DNA of 64,000 nucleotides from Cecembia sp. (GCF_007126775.1 NZ_SLAP01000001.1:1-64000), one strand, 5' to 3'. Shown: positions 45,022 to 54,391, numbered from the stretch's first letter. Notes: generated from the sequence alone by a model not told the origin. Numbers and translations are program-made.

Positions 45022-45029
45022 TATATTTG
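45022..45029 (+). promoter_or_regulatory. -7 box (TATATTTG) of the candidate ncRNA
   Basis: TATATTTG is an exact TAnnTTTG match four bases before the first paired base of the RNA stem described at 45033. No coding gene follows on this strand. Confidence 0.5.
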
Positions 45030-45032
45030 CAC

Positions 45033-45256
45033 AAAGGCTCAGGTCGCTGACATGTTCCGACTTCACAATTAATAAACAATTCCGAGTGAAGCCCTTTCCA
45101 AAAACAGGCCTCATCCTTTTCCGGTGCTACCGCGATAAGGACCTCGTATCTCTCAAGATTCAGGATAACAGTGGAAGTTTGCGGATTTCAGGCAGCTCAA
45201 ATCCTGTCAATAAAGAGGTTTGGTAACACTCTAAGGCCTGAGTCCTTTTATTTTTT
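45033..45256 (+). ncRNA. Candidate structured small RNA, about 220 nt
   Basis: Directly after an exact -7 box, AAAGGCTCAGG pairs with CCTGAG-T-CCTTT (45238-45249, one bulged T), closing a long domain that is followed by a T-rich tail (TTTTATTTTTT), as expected for a stand-alone RNA with a terminator. Internal hairpins include CTTCAC/GTGAAG (about 45061-45091), a long arm AGG-TCCTT-CGGT with ACCG-AAGGA-CCT (about 45106-45144), and GGATTT/AAATCC (about 45183-45204). The 3' end overlaps the last codons of the convergent flippase gene. It does not show the signatures of tmRNA, SRP RNA or RNase P that I know. A 6S-like RNA is one possibility. Confidence 0.5.
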
Positions 45257-46709
45257 GAATCAATTCCTGCTGACTTTTAACAGCTATTTTTAATCCAAAT
45301 ATTCCTAATATATACAAAGCAGTAATCAATAAAGAACGTAGGATCATATCCCACAGTCCGATTGCTGACCAGAACATGAGGAAGTGTTGGAGTAAAAATA
45401 CACTCCCTCCCAAGATCAATATTTTGAAAATATCCCATGTAAAAGGATCCAGCTTTAACCTTATTTTTACAAATACATATTTGATAAGGTTATAGCTTAT
45501 CATGGCTACGAGCGAGGCAAAAGCTGCTCCTTCTATTCCAAATTCGGGAATTAATAACAAATTCAAGGAAATTACCAATACGCTCATAATAAGGGTAGCG
45601 GTGATATTGAAGAGGTAATACTTGGAGTAAACAATGATTTCTCCATTGATGGAGAAAAGGATATCGAAGATTTTTCCCAGTGCAATCCAAAGTACAACCC
45701 ATTTCCCGACCTCATAAATCTCTTTATTGGGAATAAAAAAGTAAAGGTTGTCAATATTGGCCCAAACACCCAGAAAAAGCAATAAACAAATAAGCAGTTG
45801 ATGCACCGCCACCTGTTTATACAATCTGTCTATTTTTGCTGTTTCATTTTGCGCGAAATACTCAGCCACCACAGGCATGACTACCTGAGATACAGCCCTT
45901 CTTGGCATTTCAATCACAATAGCAATCGCAAATGCTATGCTGTAAATCGCATTGGCATCTAAACCGATCATTGCCGATACCATCAGGCTGTCTATCTTCA
46001 TAATCAAAAGTGATCCGGTGCTGCCTAGAAAGGTTATCAAGTTATACTTTACAAACTCTCTCCTGAAGCCTTTTGGAAATACACTGAAACTAAAATCTAG
46101 TTTAAATATGCCCAATGCGCCCATATAAATGCCCATTCCCAATAAAGTGACGAGGTAAATTATTGAAAGGGACCAGATAAGCTGGATAAAACTCAGCCAT
46201 TGTAAAAAATAAGCCAATATGATAAGGGAGACCAAAATCCGCAGCAATACCTCTCTAAAAAATGTTGGCACTGCAATTTCCAAAAAGGACCTGCTAAAGG
46301 CATCCAAAATGGAATTCAGCACAGAAAAAAGCATGATGAGCAAAACGACTCCAAAAAAATCAATAACCTCGGGAGAATTGGCCTGGAAAGCCTGCACCAG
46401 ATAATCACGAAAAACAAAAAATAACAACGAAACCAAAATGGCGCCTAAAAGGCTCAATAAAAGACTCATGGTAAAGAAGGAGAACTGTTGTTCTTTGACC
46501 CTTGGATAAAAGCGTGTGATGCCGTTTCCAATTCCCAATTGGGCAAAAGGAACCATGATCAAAGCCAAATCCTGTATAGTACGGAATAATCCCAATTGTT
46601 CCGGTTCAAGGACATAAGGCAGCAACCATAAAACGTTGAAATAACCAATAAGTACCCCTAAGTAGGAAGAAAAAGTGGTAAGTATACTTTGTTTGGCTAT
46701 AATTCTCAT
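45231..46709 (-). CDS. Polysaccharide flippase (Wzx/MATE-like)
   Basis: The 492-residue protein has about 12 to 14 membrane segments, an N-terminal MRIIAKQSILTTFSSYLGVL and LGIGNGITRFYPRV, as in oligosaccharide-lipid flippases of the Wzx/RfbX family. It should move lipid-linked sugar units across the inner membrane. It is the last gene of a four-gene operon with a YfhO-type protein, a GT4 glycosyltransferase and an FkbM methyltransferase, 46 bases after the latter. Its last codons overlap the candidate RNA on the other strand. Confidence 0.9.
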   Translation of the reverse strand: MRIIAKQSILTTFSSYLGVLIGYFNVLWLLPYVLEPEQLGLFRTIQDLALIMVPFAQLGIGNGITRFYPRVKEQQFSFFTMSLLLSLLGAILVSLLFFVFRDYLVQAFQANSPEVIDFFGVVLLIMLFSVLNSILDAFSRSFLEIAVPTFFREVLLRILVSLIILAYFLQWLSFIQLIWSLSIIYLVTLLGMGIYMGALGIFKLDFSFSVFPKGFRREFVKYNLITFLGSTGSLLIMKIDSLMVSAMIGLDANAIYSIAFAIAIVIEMPRRAVSQVVMPVVAEYFAQNETAKIDRLYKQVAVHQLLICLLLFLGVWANIDNLYFFIPNKEIYEVGKWVVLWIALGKIFDILFSINGEIIVYSKYYLFNITATLIMSVLVISLNLLLIPEFGIEGAAFASLVAMISYNLIKYVFVKIRLKLDPFTWDIFKILILGGSVFLLQHFLMFWSAIGLWDMILRSLLITALYILGIFGLKIAVKSQQELIQKIKGLRP

Positions 46710-46755
46710 ACAAACAAAAATAGAGCTATAGATGGATAATTTTTATAAAAACTTT

Positions 46756-47610
46756 TTATTCCTCTCTATTGCTTGGCATGGCCAAAATATTACAAAAAGA
46801 TCCGTTCAAGTCAGAAATAGCTTTTAATTTTCCCCTGAGTCCAATTTGATAAAACGAATAGGAATACCCCTTCAAGAAATGTAATATTTCCTCCGCCTCG
46901 TATCCAGCTGCCCTACAAGCCTCCTGGTTAATTTCAATAATAAAATGCGGGCAATATTTCTTAATGGTCATTATACTACCCTTCAATACCTGAAGCTCAG
47001 CACCTTCTACATCAATTTTTACTACATCTACCTCCTGACATTTAATGGTGGCAAGCTGATTATCCAAAGTATCCAAGCTTATTTTTTGGATCAATACCTT
47101 ATGGGATTGGGTAGGGAAAATAGTGTTGACTCCTTCATTATCTCCTTCCTTTCCGTATAGAGAAATCTCACCGGGCTGGTCTGAAAGCCCCATTTTAATA
47201 GGAAGCAATACCTCTTTAAATTTTGGATTGAGGTTAAAGTTTTCCTGTAGATGTAAAAAAAGGCTGTCCATTGGCTCGAATGCAATGATTTTCCCCTCAA
47301 TTCCAACTTTCCGAAGTGCCCAAAGCGCATACTCCCCTTGATTTGCCCCTATATCAATAAAAGTTGCTCCAGCTTTTAACTTTTTTTCCAAAACAAATAA
47401 AGGCCTCCAATCATGGGCTCCCCTCCAATAAATAGAAGCCCCCATACTTTTAGAAATATCTACTTTCATCCGGATGCCCTGAAAGGTAAATGTCCTCCAT
47501 ATTGGTCCAGTCACCTTAGGTTGAAATAAGGTTCTTAAAAGCTGAACCAGGAAATACCCGCCGGGGATAATGTAAAGATTCCTTGTGAATTTGGCTACAA
47601 ACTTTTCCAT
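46756..47610 (-). CDS. FkbM family methyltransferase
   Basis: The 284-residue protein has SAM motif I ATFIDIGANQGEYALWALRK and the downstream VDVVKIDVEGAELQVLKG, the defining FkbM block. The N-terminal 40 residues include a hydrophobic stretch that could associate with the membrane. FkbM-type enzymes O-methylate sugars or lipids; in this operon the likely substrate is a surface polysaccharide unit. It begins 17 bases after the glycosyltransferase stop. Confidence 0.92.
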   Translation of the reverse strand: MEKFVAKFTRNLYIIPGGYFLVQLLRTLFQPKVTGPIWRTFTFQGIRMKVDISKSMGASIYWRGAHDWRPLFVLEKKLKAGATFIDIGANQGEYALWALRKVGIEGKIIAFEPMDSLFLHLQENFNLNPKFKEVLLPIKMGLSDQPGEISLYGKEGDNEGVNTIFPTQSHKVLIQKISLDTLDNQLATIKCQEVDVVKIDVEGAELQVLKGSIMTIKKYCPHFIIEINQEACRAAGYEAEEILHFLKGYSYSFYQIGLRGKLKAISDLNGSFCNILAMPSNREE

Positions 47611-47627
47611 GATCGAATGGGTCTCAG

Positions 47628-48671
47628 TTAATAAGGGAGCAAATCAAATAATAATTTCTTTCTGTTCTCTCTGTCATATCTATTTACAATAGATTTTCTG
47701 ACCAATTCCTGTTCCCCTTCATTTTTAGGAGCGTTTAGTAGCTCCTTGACTTTTCTTTCCAATAAGTTAATGTCTCTCTTTACCAAAATAATCCCATTAT
47801 TGTCTGTAATCTCCGGTAAAATATTCACCGTACTCACCACTGGAATACATCCACAAAGCATCGCTTCGCAAAGTGCACAACCAAAACCTTCAAAACTGGA
47901 GAGTTGAAAATAAAACCTGGTCTTTTGGTAAAGCGCCCTAAGTTGATTTCCTGGGACAGTGCCCACAAATTGAAGATTATCGGGAACTAGCAAACCACCT
48001 GGCCTCTCCATACCCACGATCAAAAAAGAACAGCTTTTCAACCTCTTGGCCAACTCAAGGATGAGATCACCACCTTTTAATATGAACTGTGGAGCGGATA
48101 ATACGGCAATAAAACTTTGATTTTCCTTGTTTACTGCTGCATCAATATTCCAGAATTTCACATTGAACCCATTAGGTATGACTTTGATCGGAGTTTTTAA
48201 ATCCGGGAAGTGATATAAAATGCCATTTTTCACAAGCTTTTCTTTTTGAAGAAAATTACTTTCGGTGTGGATCAATGATTCGCTAACAGGAAGTAACATA
48301 GTTGCCCATTCATATGATTTCCTGCAAAACCATTTCAATAAAGGAATCCTTAGACTTCCATAATTCAAATCAGGAATGGAGGCTGAATCCGTACCATGTA
48401 ATACAATGTAAACAGGTTTACCGAAAAAGCGACCCAAAAGAGAGGGAAAAAAAGACCAGTACCCACCAAAATGAACAAACACGAAATGCACTTTATGAAT
48501 TGTTGACAAAATATGGATGCATTGGGCAAAAAGATAAAAAGGAGCATAGATTTTTTGCTGCCAATTGTAAGTATTCACGATCAGCTCATACCTCTCTGAA
48601 AGTATGCGCATGTCCTCCTGGACAAAAGATTGAAAAGAGGGGCTGACCAGTAAAACTTTAGGCTTGGTCAT
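47628..48671 (-). CDS. GT4-type glycosyltransferase
   Basis: I place the start at the ATG at 48671 (MTKPKVLLVSPSFQSF), which lies inside the end of the upstream YfhO gene, a 14-base overlap that suggests translational coupling; in-frame codons further up would lie wholly within that gene. The 347-residue protein has a GT-B fold: PVYIVLHGTDSASIP, IPNGFNVKFWN, and the C-terminal FEGFGCALCEAMLCGCIPVVST with the E-x7-E signature of GT4. It adds a sugar to a glycan precursor at the cytoplasmic face of the membrane; donor unknown. Confidence 0.92.
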   Translation of the reverse strand: MTKPKVLLVSPSFQSFVQEDMRILSERYELIVNTYNWQQKIYAPFYLFAQCIHILSTIHKVHFVFVHFGGYWSFFPSLLGRFFGKPVYIVLHGTDSASIPDLNYGSLRIPLLKWFCRKSYEWATMLLPVSESLIHTESNFLQKEKLVKNGILYHFPDLKTPIKVIPNGFNVKFWNIDAAVNKENQSFIAVLSAPQFILKGGDLILELAKRLKSCSFLIVGMERPGGLLVPDNLQFVGTVPGNQLRALYQKTRFYFQLSSFEGFGCALCEAMLCGCIPVVSTVNILPEITDNNGIILVKRDINLLERKVKELLNAPKNEGEQELVRKSIVNRYDRENRKKLLFDLLPY

Positions 48672-51096
48672 GCCTTTCTCTTTTTGAATACAAGCTGAAG
48701 CCCAAAGTAAAAACAAGGAGCAATGCAATCAGGTATTGGAAAACAACCACCAGAGTTTTGGTATTGTAATAAGCGGAAGGTTCGAATTTAAAAACCACTG
48801 CTGACTTCCCTTCCGGAACCTGGATTCCTCTTAACAGGTAATTGGCTCTGATGATTGGGCTTTCCACGCCTCCAACCGTGGCTATCCAACCTTTAGGATA
48901 AAAAATTTCTGAAAACACGACGAGTCCGGCTTCTTGGGCATCGACCTCATAAATCAGCTCATTAGATTTATTTTCGATCAGGGAAACAGTACCCCTTCCG
49001 GTCGCTTGCTTGCCGTACTCTATTTCGTTTACAGTAGCCTCAAACTTACTGTCCATTCCAGCAACGATGTTAATTTCATCATCATCCGTGATGATATGAT
49101 TTACCGTTTCGGGGAACCAAGCAAGTCCATTGGCTTCTGGGTTTAAGAAAACTGCATTTTCTCCTCTTCCTGCAAGAAGGTATTTGGTATTAAGCATGTT
49201 AATTGCGCTTAAACTTTGCCAATCAAATTCTCCTTCCTGAGCCTTTTGTATAAATGATTGCATTTCTGGATTCAGTACATTTTCAATCAACTCCTGGTAC
49301 CTTTTCATTTTTGCACCATGATATCCTCCGATGCTGTGATGGTAATAGCTGGTTCTGGCTTCATTGAATGGATTTTCTATATTCAAAACCCGGTAATAAG
49401 ATTTGTCAAGTAGTATTTTCTCATCTGCAGGAGTAATGGCAAAAAACTGCTCTGAAGGACTATACTGCATGGCTTCTTCACCTAAATAACGCCTATTGAT
49501 GCTCCAAAGGTCAATTACCAATAAAAGGGCAATTCCCAATCCTGCCAATTGCACGGAAACTTTGTTTTTTAATGCGGTAAATACCAGTCCAGCAGCCAAA
49601 AGGATAAAAACTACAGTCTTTAGAGCGCTGCTCCTAAGTAAGGCCTTTCTGTCTTCCATTAAGGCATCAGCGAGCCAGTTGGGGAAATTGCTGTCAACAG
49701 GAGACCTGAAGCTAAAAATTCCTGCAAATACCCAGAAGAATACTGCCAGTCCAGCGGTGGATGCCAAAGCGATCAAAAGTTGCTTTTGGATTTTTTTATT
49801 ATCAACAGATTGGAATAAATATTCCAAGCCCAAGCATCCCAATACCGGAATCGCAAACAGGGTCATAGAAAAGGCCATGGTAACAGCACGGAATTTATTG
49901 TACCCCGGCAAATAGTCAAAAAGCAGGTAATTGAACCACTCCAAGTTTTTACCCCAAGTAAGGAATATTGAAAAAACAAGGATTACCAAAAAAACGGCTT
50001 TTTCTTTTTTCGGTGCATAGAGGATCCCCAAAACAAACAGGAACAGCATAATGGCCCCACCATAAATTGGACCTCCCGTTCCTGGTTGATCACCCCAATA
50101 AGTCCTGGCATTTTTCACAAAATCCCGGGTTTGGGCAGGATCAACACCATTCGCCCTCAATGCCTGCTCTGTGGCTGAATCAGCAGGGAGTTGCTCCGTG
50201 CTGCCGCCGCCATAAAGATAAGGAACCAATAGGGTCAGTGTTTCTAATTTTCCCTGGGACCAATTGAAGGCATAGTCCTTATCCAGTCCAGAGCCGGATC
50301 CTTGTATGGAACTGATATTGGACGGACCTCTGGTGGAATAGGGACTGTATTCCAATACGGTCATGAACCTGCTGAGGTTAGCACCTACAGCCAGAATCAG
50401 CCCTAAGGACAAAACCGCCAAAGCTTTCCCAAAAACCTTTATTTTTTTACTTTTGAAAGCATTTATCAGTTCTCCAAAACCATAAATCAATACAATCAAA
50501 AGTGTATAATAAGTAATTTGAAGGTGGTTGAATTTCAATTGCAGCATCAATCCAAATGCAAATAGTGCCAGTCCCAAAAGGTATTTTCTTTGCATGCTAA
50601 GGTGAATGCCTGCCAAGATCAAAGGGATCAGACATATAGCCCAGATTTTGGCATTGTGACCGGCATCCAAACTTATTAGATGAAAAGTATTAAAGGCAAA
50701 TGCTATGGCCCCAATGATTGCAAATTCAGATCTTACTTTAAAACTAAGAAGAAGAATATACATGGCCAGCATGCCAAAAAAGAGGGAATTGACAGGATGA
50801 GGTAGGCCTAAGGTAATTAGTTTGGTAAGCATATTGGTAATGTCTCCTGGGACTTCAAAGCTTACCAAATAGGCTGGCATCCCACTGAACATTCTGGAAG
50901 CCCAGAGTGCTTCTTCTCCTGTCTGTTCCCTATAGTCAAGAATTTCTTTAGCGGCACCTTCCCATTGAAGAATATCAAACTGGAATATAATTTTCCCATC
51001 AAATACGATTGGGGAAAAGTACATAAGGACTACCAGGTAAAAAAGGACAATCCCAATGAGATGGGGCAGGATATCTTTTTTGAAATTGATTTGCAT
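48658..51096 (-). CDS. YfhO-family membrane protein
   Basis: The 812-residue protein has about 12 to 14 membrane segments, N-terminal ILPHLIGIVLFYLVVLMYFS and ILQWEGAAKE, a central loop RMFSGMPAYLVSF, and a large soluble domain (about 530-770) ending in a YfhO-like beta region (VVFSEIFYPKGWIATVGG, IIRANYLLRGIQVPEG) before a last span. YfhO proteins resemble GT-C glycosyltransferases and in Bacteroidota and Firmicutes are linked to envelope polysaccharide or lipoteichoic acid glycosylation. It heads the surface-polysaccharide operon here. Confidence 0.93.
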   Translation of the reverse strand: MQINFKKDILPHLIGIVLFYLVVLMYFSPIVFDGKIIFQFDILQWEGAAKEILDYREQTGEEALWASRMFSGMPAYLVSFEVPGDITNMLTKLITLGLPHPVNSLFFGMLAMYILLLSFKVRSEFAIIGAIAFAFNTFHLISLDAGHNAKIWAICLIPLILAGIHLSMQRKYLLGLALFAFGLMLQLKFNHLQITYYTLLIVLIYGFGELINAFKSKKIKVFGKALAVLSLGLILAVGANLSRFMTVLEYSPYSTRGPSNISSIQGSGSGLDKDYAFNWSQGKLETLTLLVPYLYGGGSTEQLPADSATEQALRANGVDPAQTRDFVKNARTYWGDQPGTGGPIYGGAIMLFLFVLGILYAPKKEKAVFLVILVFSIFLTWGKNLEWFNYLLFDYLPGYNKFRAVTMAFSMTLFAIPVLGCLGLEYLFQSVDNKKIQKQLLIALASTAGLAVFFWVFAGIFSFRSPVDSNFPNWLADALMEDRKALLRSSALKTVVFILLAAGLVFTALKNKVSVQLAGLGIALLLVIDLWSINRRYLGEEAMQYSPSEQFFAITPADEKILLDKSYYRVLNIENPFNEARTSYYHHSIGGYHGAKMKRYQELIENVLNPEMQSFIQKAQEGEFDWQSLSAINMLNTKYLLAGRGENAVFLNPEANGLAWFPETVNHIITDDDEINIVAGMDSKFEATVNEIEYGKQATGRGTVSLIENKSNELIYEVDAQEAGLVVFSEIFYPKGWIATVGGVESPIIRANYLLRGIQVPEGKSAVVFKFEPSAYYNTKTLVVVFQYLIALLLVFTLGFSLYSKRERHDQA

Positions 51097-51273
51097 TTTC
51101 TTTATTGCTGTTCTGAGACGGCATGCAAATTAGGAATAAATGCGAAAAGCTTGACGCAATGAGGCCCAATTATCTCAAATTTCCTTTTGATCAAGAAGGA
51201 GCTTTATAAAAAAAGACATGGATTGGGGGGCTGTAATTCTAAGGGTAGATTCAGCATTACCGAAATAAATTCC

Positions 51274-51281
51274 TATTTTTG
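51274..51281 (+). promoter_or_regulatory. Candidate -7 box (TATTTTTG) of ffh
   Basis: TATTTTTG matches TAnnTTTG and ends 20 bases before the ffh ATG. No clear -33 TTG is at the usual spacing. Confidence 0.45.
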
Positions 51282-51300
51282 CCACAAATAGAATACAGGC

Positions 51301-52638
51301 ATGTTTGATAATCTTAGTTTAAAGTTAGATAAAGCTTTTAAAACCCTAAAGGGTACCGGAAAAATCACGGAAATCAATGTAGCTACTACGGTCAAAGAGA
51401 TCAGAAGGGCTTTAATTGATGCAGATGTGAATTATAAGGTGGCCAAGGAAGTAACCGACACCATCAAGGAGGAGGCATTGGGCAGAGATGTCTTGATAGC
51501 AGTCTCTCCTGGACAATTATTGATAAAGATCACCCAAGAAGAGTTGACCAAACTCATGGGAGGTACCAAAGTAGACGTCAACATCAAAGGTGATCCGGCT
51601 GTAGTGCTGATTTCTGGCCTTCAGGGTTCAGGTAAAACAACTTTTTCAGGCAAATTTGCAAATCTGCTCAAAAAACAAGGCAGACAGGTATTACTGGCAG
51701 CTTGTGATATTTATAGGCCTGCCGCAATTGATCAATTGAAGGTGTTGGGTGAACAGATCGGCGTGGAAGTATACGCGGAGCCTGAAAATAAAAATGCCCT
51801 GGAAATCGCCAGCCGTGCGGTAGAATATGCCAAAAAGAACGGTAAAAAGATTGTCATAGTGGATACAGCAGGTCGTCTTGCTATAGATGATGAAATGATG
51901 AAGGAAATTGAAGCTTTGAAAAAAGCCCTTAATCCTTCAGAAACATTGTTTGTGGTGGATTCCATGACCGGTCAAGATGCGGTCAACACAGCTAAAACAT
52001 TTGATGAACGACTCAATTTTGATGGGGTAGTACTGACAAAATTGGATGGTGATACCAGGGGTGGTGCAGCCATATCGATTCGTCATGTTGTTAATAAACC
52101 AATCAAGTTTATCTCCACTGGTGAAAAAATGGAAAACATAGATGTTTTCCATCCCGACCGTATGTCCCAAAGGATATTGGGAATGGGAGATGTGATCTCT
52201 TTGGTGGAAAGGGCCCAACAGACTTTTGATGAAGATGAAGCCAAGCGGCTCAATGCAAAAATCAGGAAAAATCAGTTCAATTTTGAAGATTTTCTTTCCC
52301 AGCTTGAACAGATCAAAAAAATGGGTAACGTCAAAGACCTAATGGGCATGATACCAGGAATGGGCAAAGCAATGAAAGGATTGGATATAGATGATGATTC
52401 TTTTAAACCCATAGAGGCCATCATCAAGAGCATGACTCCGCTTGAAAGGGAAAATCCTGATGTTATCGACGGCAGCAGAAGAAAAAGAATAGCCAACGGA
52501 AGTGGGCGAAGTATTACAGAAGTCAATAACCTAATGAAGCAGTTTGCTGATATGCGAAAAATGATGAAGCAAATGAATAAAATGGGAGGGGCCAAACGTG
52601 CTTTAGGAGGAATGATCCCTGGAATGGGCAGGAGGTAA
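51301..52638 (+). CDS. ffh: Signal recognition particle protein Ffh
   Basis: The 445-residue protein has the N domain (MFDNLSLKLDKAFKTLKG), G domain with GLQGSGKTTFSGKFA, DTAGRLAIDDEMM, TKLDGDTRGGAA and FISTGEKMENI, and a methionine-rich M domain (LMGMIPGMGKAMKG ... KMMKQMNKMGGAKRAL) that binds SRP RNA and signal peptides. All GTPase motifs are intact. It targets nascent membrane proteins to the membrane. It stands alone between two oppositely oriented groups. Confidence 0.98.
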   Translation: MFDNLSLKLDKAFKTLKGTGKITEINVATTVKEIRRALIDADVNYKVAKEVTDTIKEEALGRDVLIAVSPGQLLIKITQEELTKLMGGTKVDVNIKGDPAVVLISGLQGSGKTTFSGKFANLLKKQGRQVLLAACDIYRPAAIDQLKVLGEQIGVEVYAEPENKNALEIASRAVEYAKKNGKKIVIVDTAGRLAIDDEMMKEIEALKKALNPSETLFVVDSMTGQDAVNTAKTFDERLNFDGVVLTKLDGDTRGGAAISIRHVVNKPIKFISTGEKMENIDVFHPDRMSQRILGMGDVISLVERAQQTFDEDEAKRLNAKIRKNQFNFEDFLSQLEQIKKMGNVKDLMGMIPGMGKAMKGLDIDDDSFKPIEAIIKSMTPLERENPDVIDGSRRKRIANGSGRSITEVNNLMKQFADMRKMMKQMNKMGGAKRALGGMIPGMGRR

Positions 52639-52935
52639 GAAATAAGAGCCAAGGCAAAAGCTAAAAGAAAAAAGGGTGAGTGTGAGGTCGGATCTCGGAA
52701 GGTTTGAACCGTTAAGAAGTTTAGGTATTTTGAAATTCATTAAGGTAATTGCTTGAAATGCTGACGAATCAACTCCACTAGGTGTTTAATCCCTTTAGGT
52801 TATTTGCCCTTGGTGTAACCTGGGGTTCAGAAGTTTTTTTAATATTCGGGAATCCCGACTCCCAGGGAGTCGAACTCTAAGGAAGATAGTTCAATAAGTT
52901 TCAAGTAAAATCAAGACCTGACACCTTTATGTAAT
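52639..52935. other. Intergenic region with short hairpins, no gene seen
   Basis: Between ffh and dprA (convergent) I find no coding frame. Short inverted repeats are AGGTTA/TAACCT (52797-52821) and CGACTCC/GGAGTCG (52856-52872). Neither has a T run typical of a terminator for either gene. It could be a decayed repeat; nothing else is supported. Confidence 0.4.
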
Positions 52936-54057
52936 CTATGTCATTTTGAGCTTGTATCTTTTTCCTGGTAAAGAAATTATAAATCCTTGAAATTCAAGAT
53001 TTAATAATTGCATAGCTAAAGTGGAAACAGAAGTGTTTAGCTCGAGCGCCATCACATCTATTTCCACTTCTTTTTTGATTTGTAGCAGAGAGATGATTTC
53101 CTGTTCCTCATGATTGAATGCAGACAAGTCCCAAACATTGGTATGCTCTCCTTTTTGGCCTACTTTGGACCAGGATAGGCTTTCTTCCAGATCTTTTGGA
53201 CCAGTGTAAATGGAGGCTTTCATGCTTTTGATAAGGTTATTGCAACCTTCGGAAAAGGGAGCTTGAAGGTTGCCTGGAACCGCAAACACCTCTTTGTTGT
53301 AACTGTAAGCAATTTCTGCAGTGATCAGCGCTCCTCCTTTTTTGGCCGCTTCTACCACAATCAAGGCATCTGACAAACCAGCAATGATCCTGTTTCTTTT
53401 TGGGAAATTGGTAGGATGCATCACTGTTCCTGGAGGGAATTCACTCAAAAGACCCCCTGCTTCCATCATGCTTTCCGCTGTGTTTTTGTGTAGGGCAGGA
53501 TAAATCTGCTCTACAGAAGATCCCAAAACAGCCATAGTAGGCAATTCTAGTGCCAAGGCACTGCGATGGGCTTCTATATCCACCCCGTATGCCAAACCAC
53601 TGATGATTGTAGGTTTGTAGGGTGCAAGGTCCTCTACAATTTTTCTTGTGATGCGCTTTCCATATTCCGTAACATTCCTTGTTCCAACAATGCCAATGGT
53701 TCTGGAAGGATTAAATTGGGTATTGCCTTTTTTAAAAATCATCATAGGACAATCATCAAGTCCCTTTAATCTTTGTGGGAAGTTTTTATCAGAAAAAGTG
53801 ATGATATCGATATTCCTTTTGAGACAATTGTTTTGAATGGTCTCTGCTTCTTTCAAAAACCTGGAGGTTTCATTTCTAAATGAGAGCAGGTTTTTGTTGA
53901 TCTTGGGTATTTTGGACAATTTACCCAAAGGCATTTCAAAAAAGCTTTTTGCCGAACCTGTATAGGCTATAATGCTTCTGTATACTGCCGGACCAATTTT
54001 CGGAATCAGGTTGAGGGCAATTTCAAATATTTGTTCATCTTTGACCTGGGTTTGCAT
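52936..54057 (-). CDS. dprA: DNA processing protein DprA
   Basis: The 373-residue protein has a helical N-terminal region, the Rossmann-like DprA core (IGIVGTRNVTEYGKRIT, ISGLAYGVDIEAHRSAL, FPKRNRIIAGLSDALIVVEA) and a C-terminal winged helix (EVEIDVMALELNTSVSTLAMQLL). DprA loads RecA on incoming single-stranded DNA during natural transformation. Its start lies inside the last 23 bases of the MerR gene, so the two are translationally coupled. Confidence 0.96.
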   Translation of the reverse strand: MQTQVKDEQIFEIALNLIPKIGPAVYRSIIAYTGSAKSFFEMPLGKLSKIPKINKNLLSFRNETSRFLKEAETIQNNCLKRNIDIITFSDKNFPQRLKGLDDCPMMIFKKGNTQFNPSRTIGIVGTRNVTEYGKRITRKIVEDLAPYKPTIISGLAYGVDIEAHRSALALELPTMAVLGSSVEQIYPALHKNTAESMMEAGGLLSEFPPGTVMHPTNFPKRNRIIAGLSDALIVVEAAKKGGALITAEIAYSYNKEVFAVPGNLQAPFSEGCNNLIKSMKASIYTGPKDLEESLSWSKVGQKGEHTNVWDLSAFNHEEQEIISLLQIKKEVEIDVMALELNTSVSTLAMQLLNLEFQGFIISLPGKRYKLKMT

Positions 54058-54391
54058 GAAGGCTTTCTCTTATTTCAATTAAAAAACGTTTGATCTGGTG
54101 AAGCCTGTCCACCATACTTGCTTTATCAAAAACTTTTTCCTGGTCTTTCTTGATGACCTCCTGAGCCCCCTGAAGGGTATAGCCTTTTACTTTTACCAAT
54201 TGGTAGATATATCTGATTTTTTCTATATCATCTTTGGTAAATCTTCTGTTCCCTTTTTTGTCTTTCTTGGGTTTGATGATGTCAAACTCACCTTCCCAAT
54301 AACGGATCAGAGAAGGAGCTACTTTAAACATAGTGGCCACTTCTCCAATAGCGTAGTATTTTTTTTCTATTTCACGTTCTTTGTATGGCAC
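54035..54391 (-). CDS. MerR family transcriptional regulator
   Basis: I use the GTG at 54391, which gives VPYKEREIEKKYYAIGEV and 118 residues (first residue read as Met). This matches the usual start of the family in Bacteroidota; an upstream TTG at 54430 would add an unlikely tail. The MerR helix-turn-helix is YYAIGEVATMFKVAPSLIRYWE, followed by FTKDDIEKIRYIYQLVKVKGYTL and a short coiled coil. No C-terminal metal- or drug-binding domain is attached, so the signal is unknown. It overlaps dprA by 23 bases; control of dprA or competence is possible but unproven. Confidence 0.9.
   Translation of the reverse strand: MPYKEREIEKKYYAIGEVATMFKVAPSLIRYWEGEFDIIKPKKDKKGNRRFTKDDIEKIRYIYQLVKVKGYTLQGAQEVIKKDQEKVFDKASMVDRLHQIKRFLIEIRESLHANPGQR

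Noticed and set aside
45033..45256. Identification of the structured RNA as tmRNA, SRP RNA or RNase P RNA
   Set aside because: No tag reading frame or tRNA-like end, no SRP tetraloop domain, and no RNase P core motifs are seen.
46715..46722. TATTTTTG on the minus strand as promoter of the flippase gene
   Set aside because: It ends only six bases before the start codon and the gene follows FkbM closely in an operon; probably a chance match.
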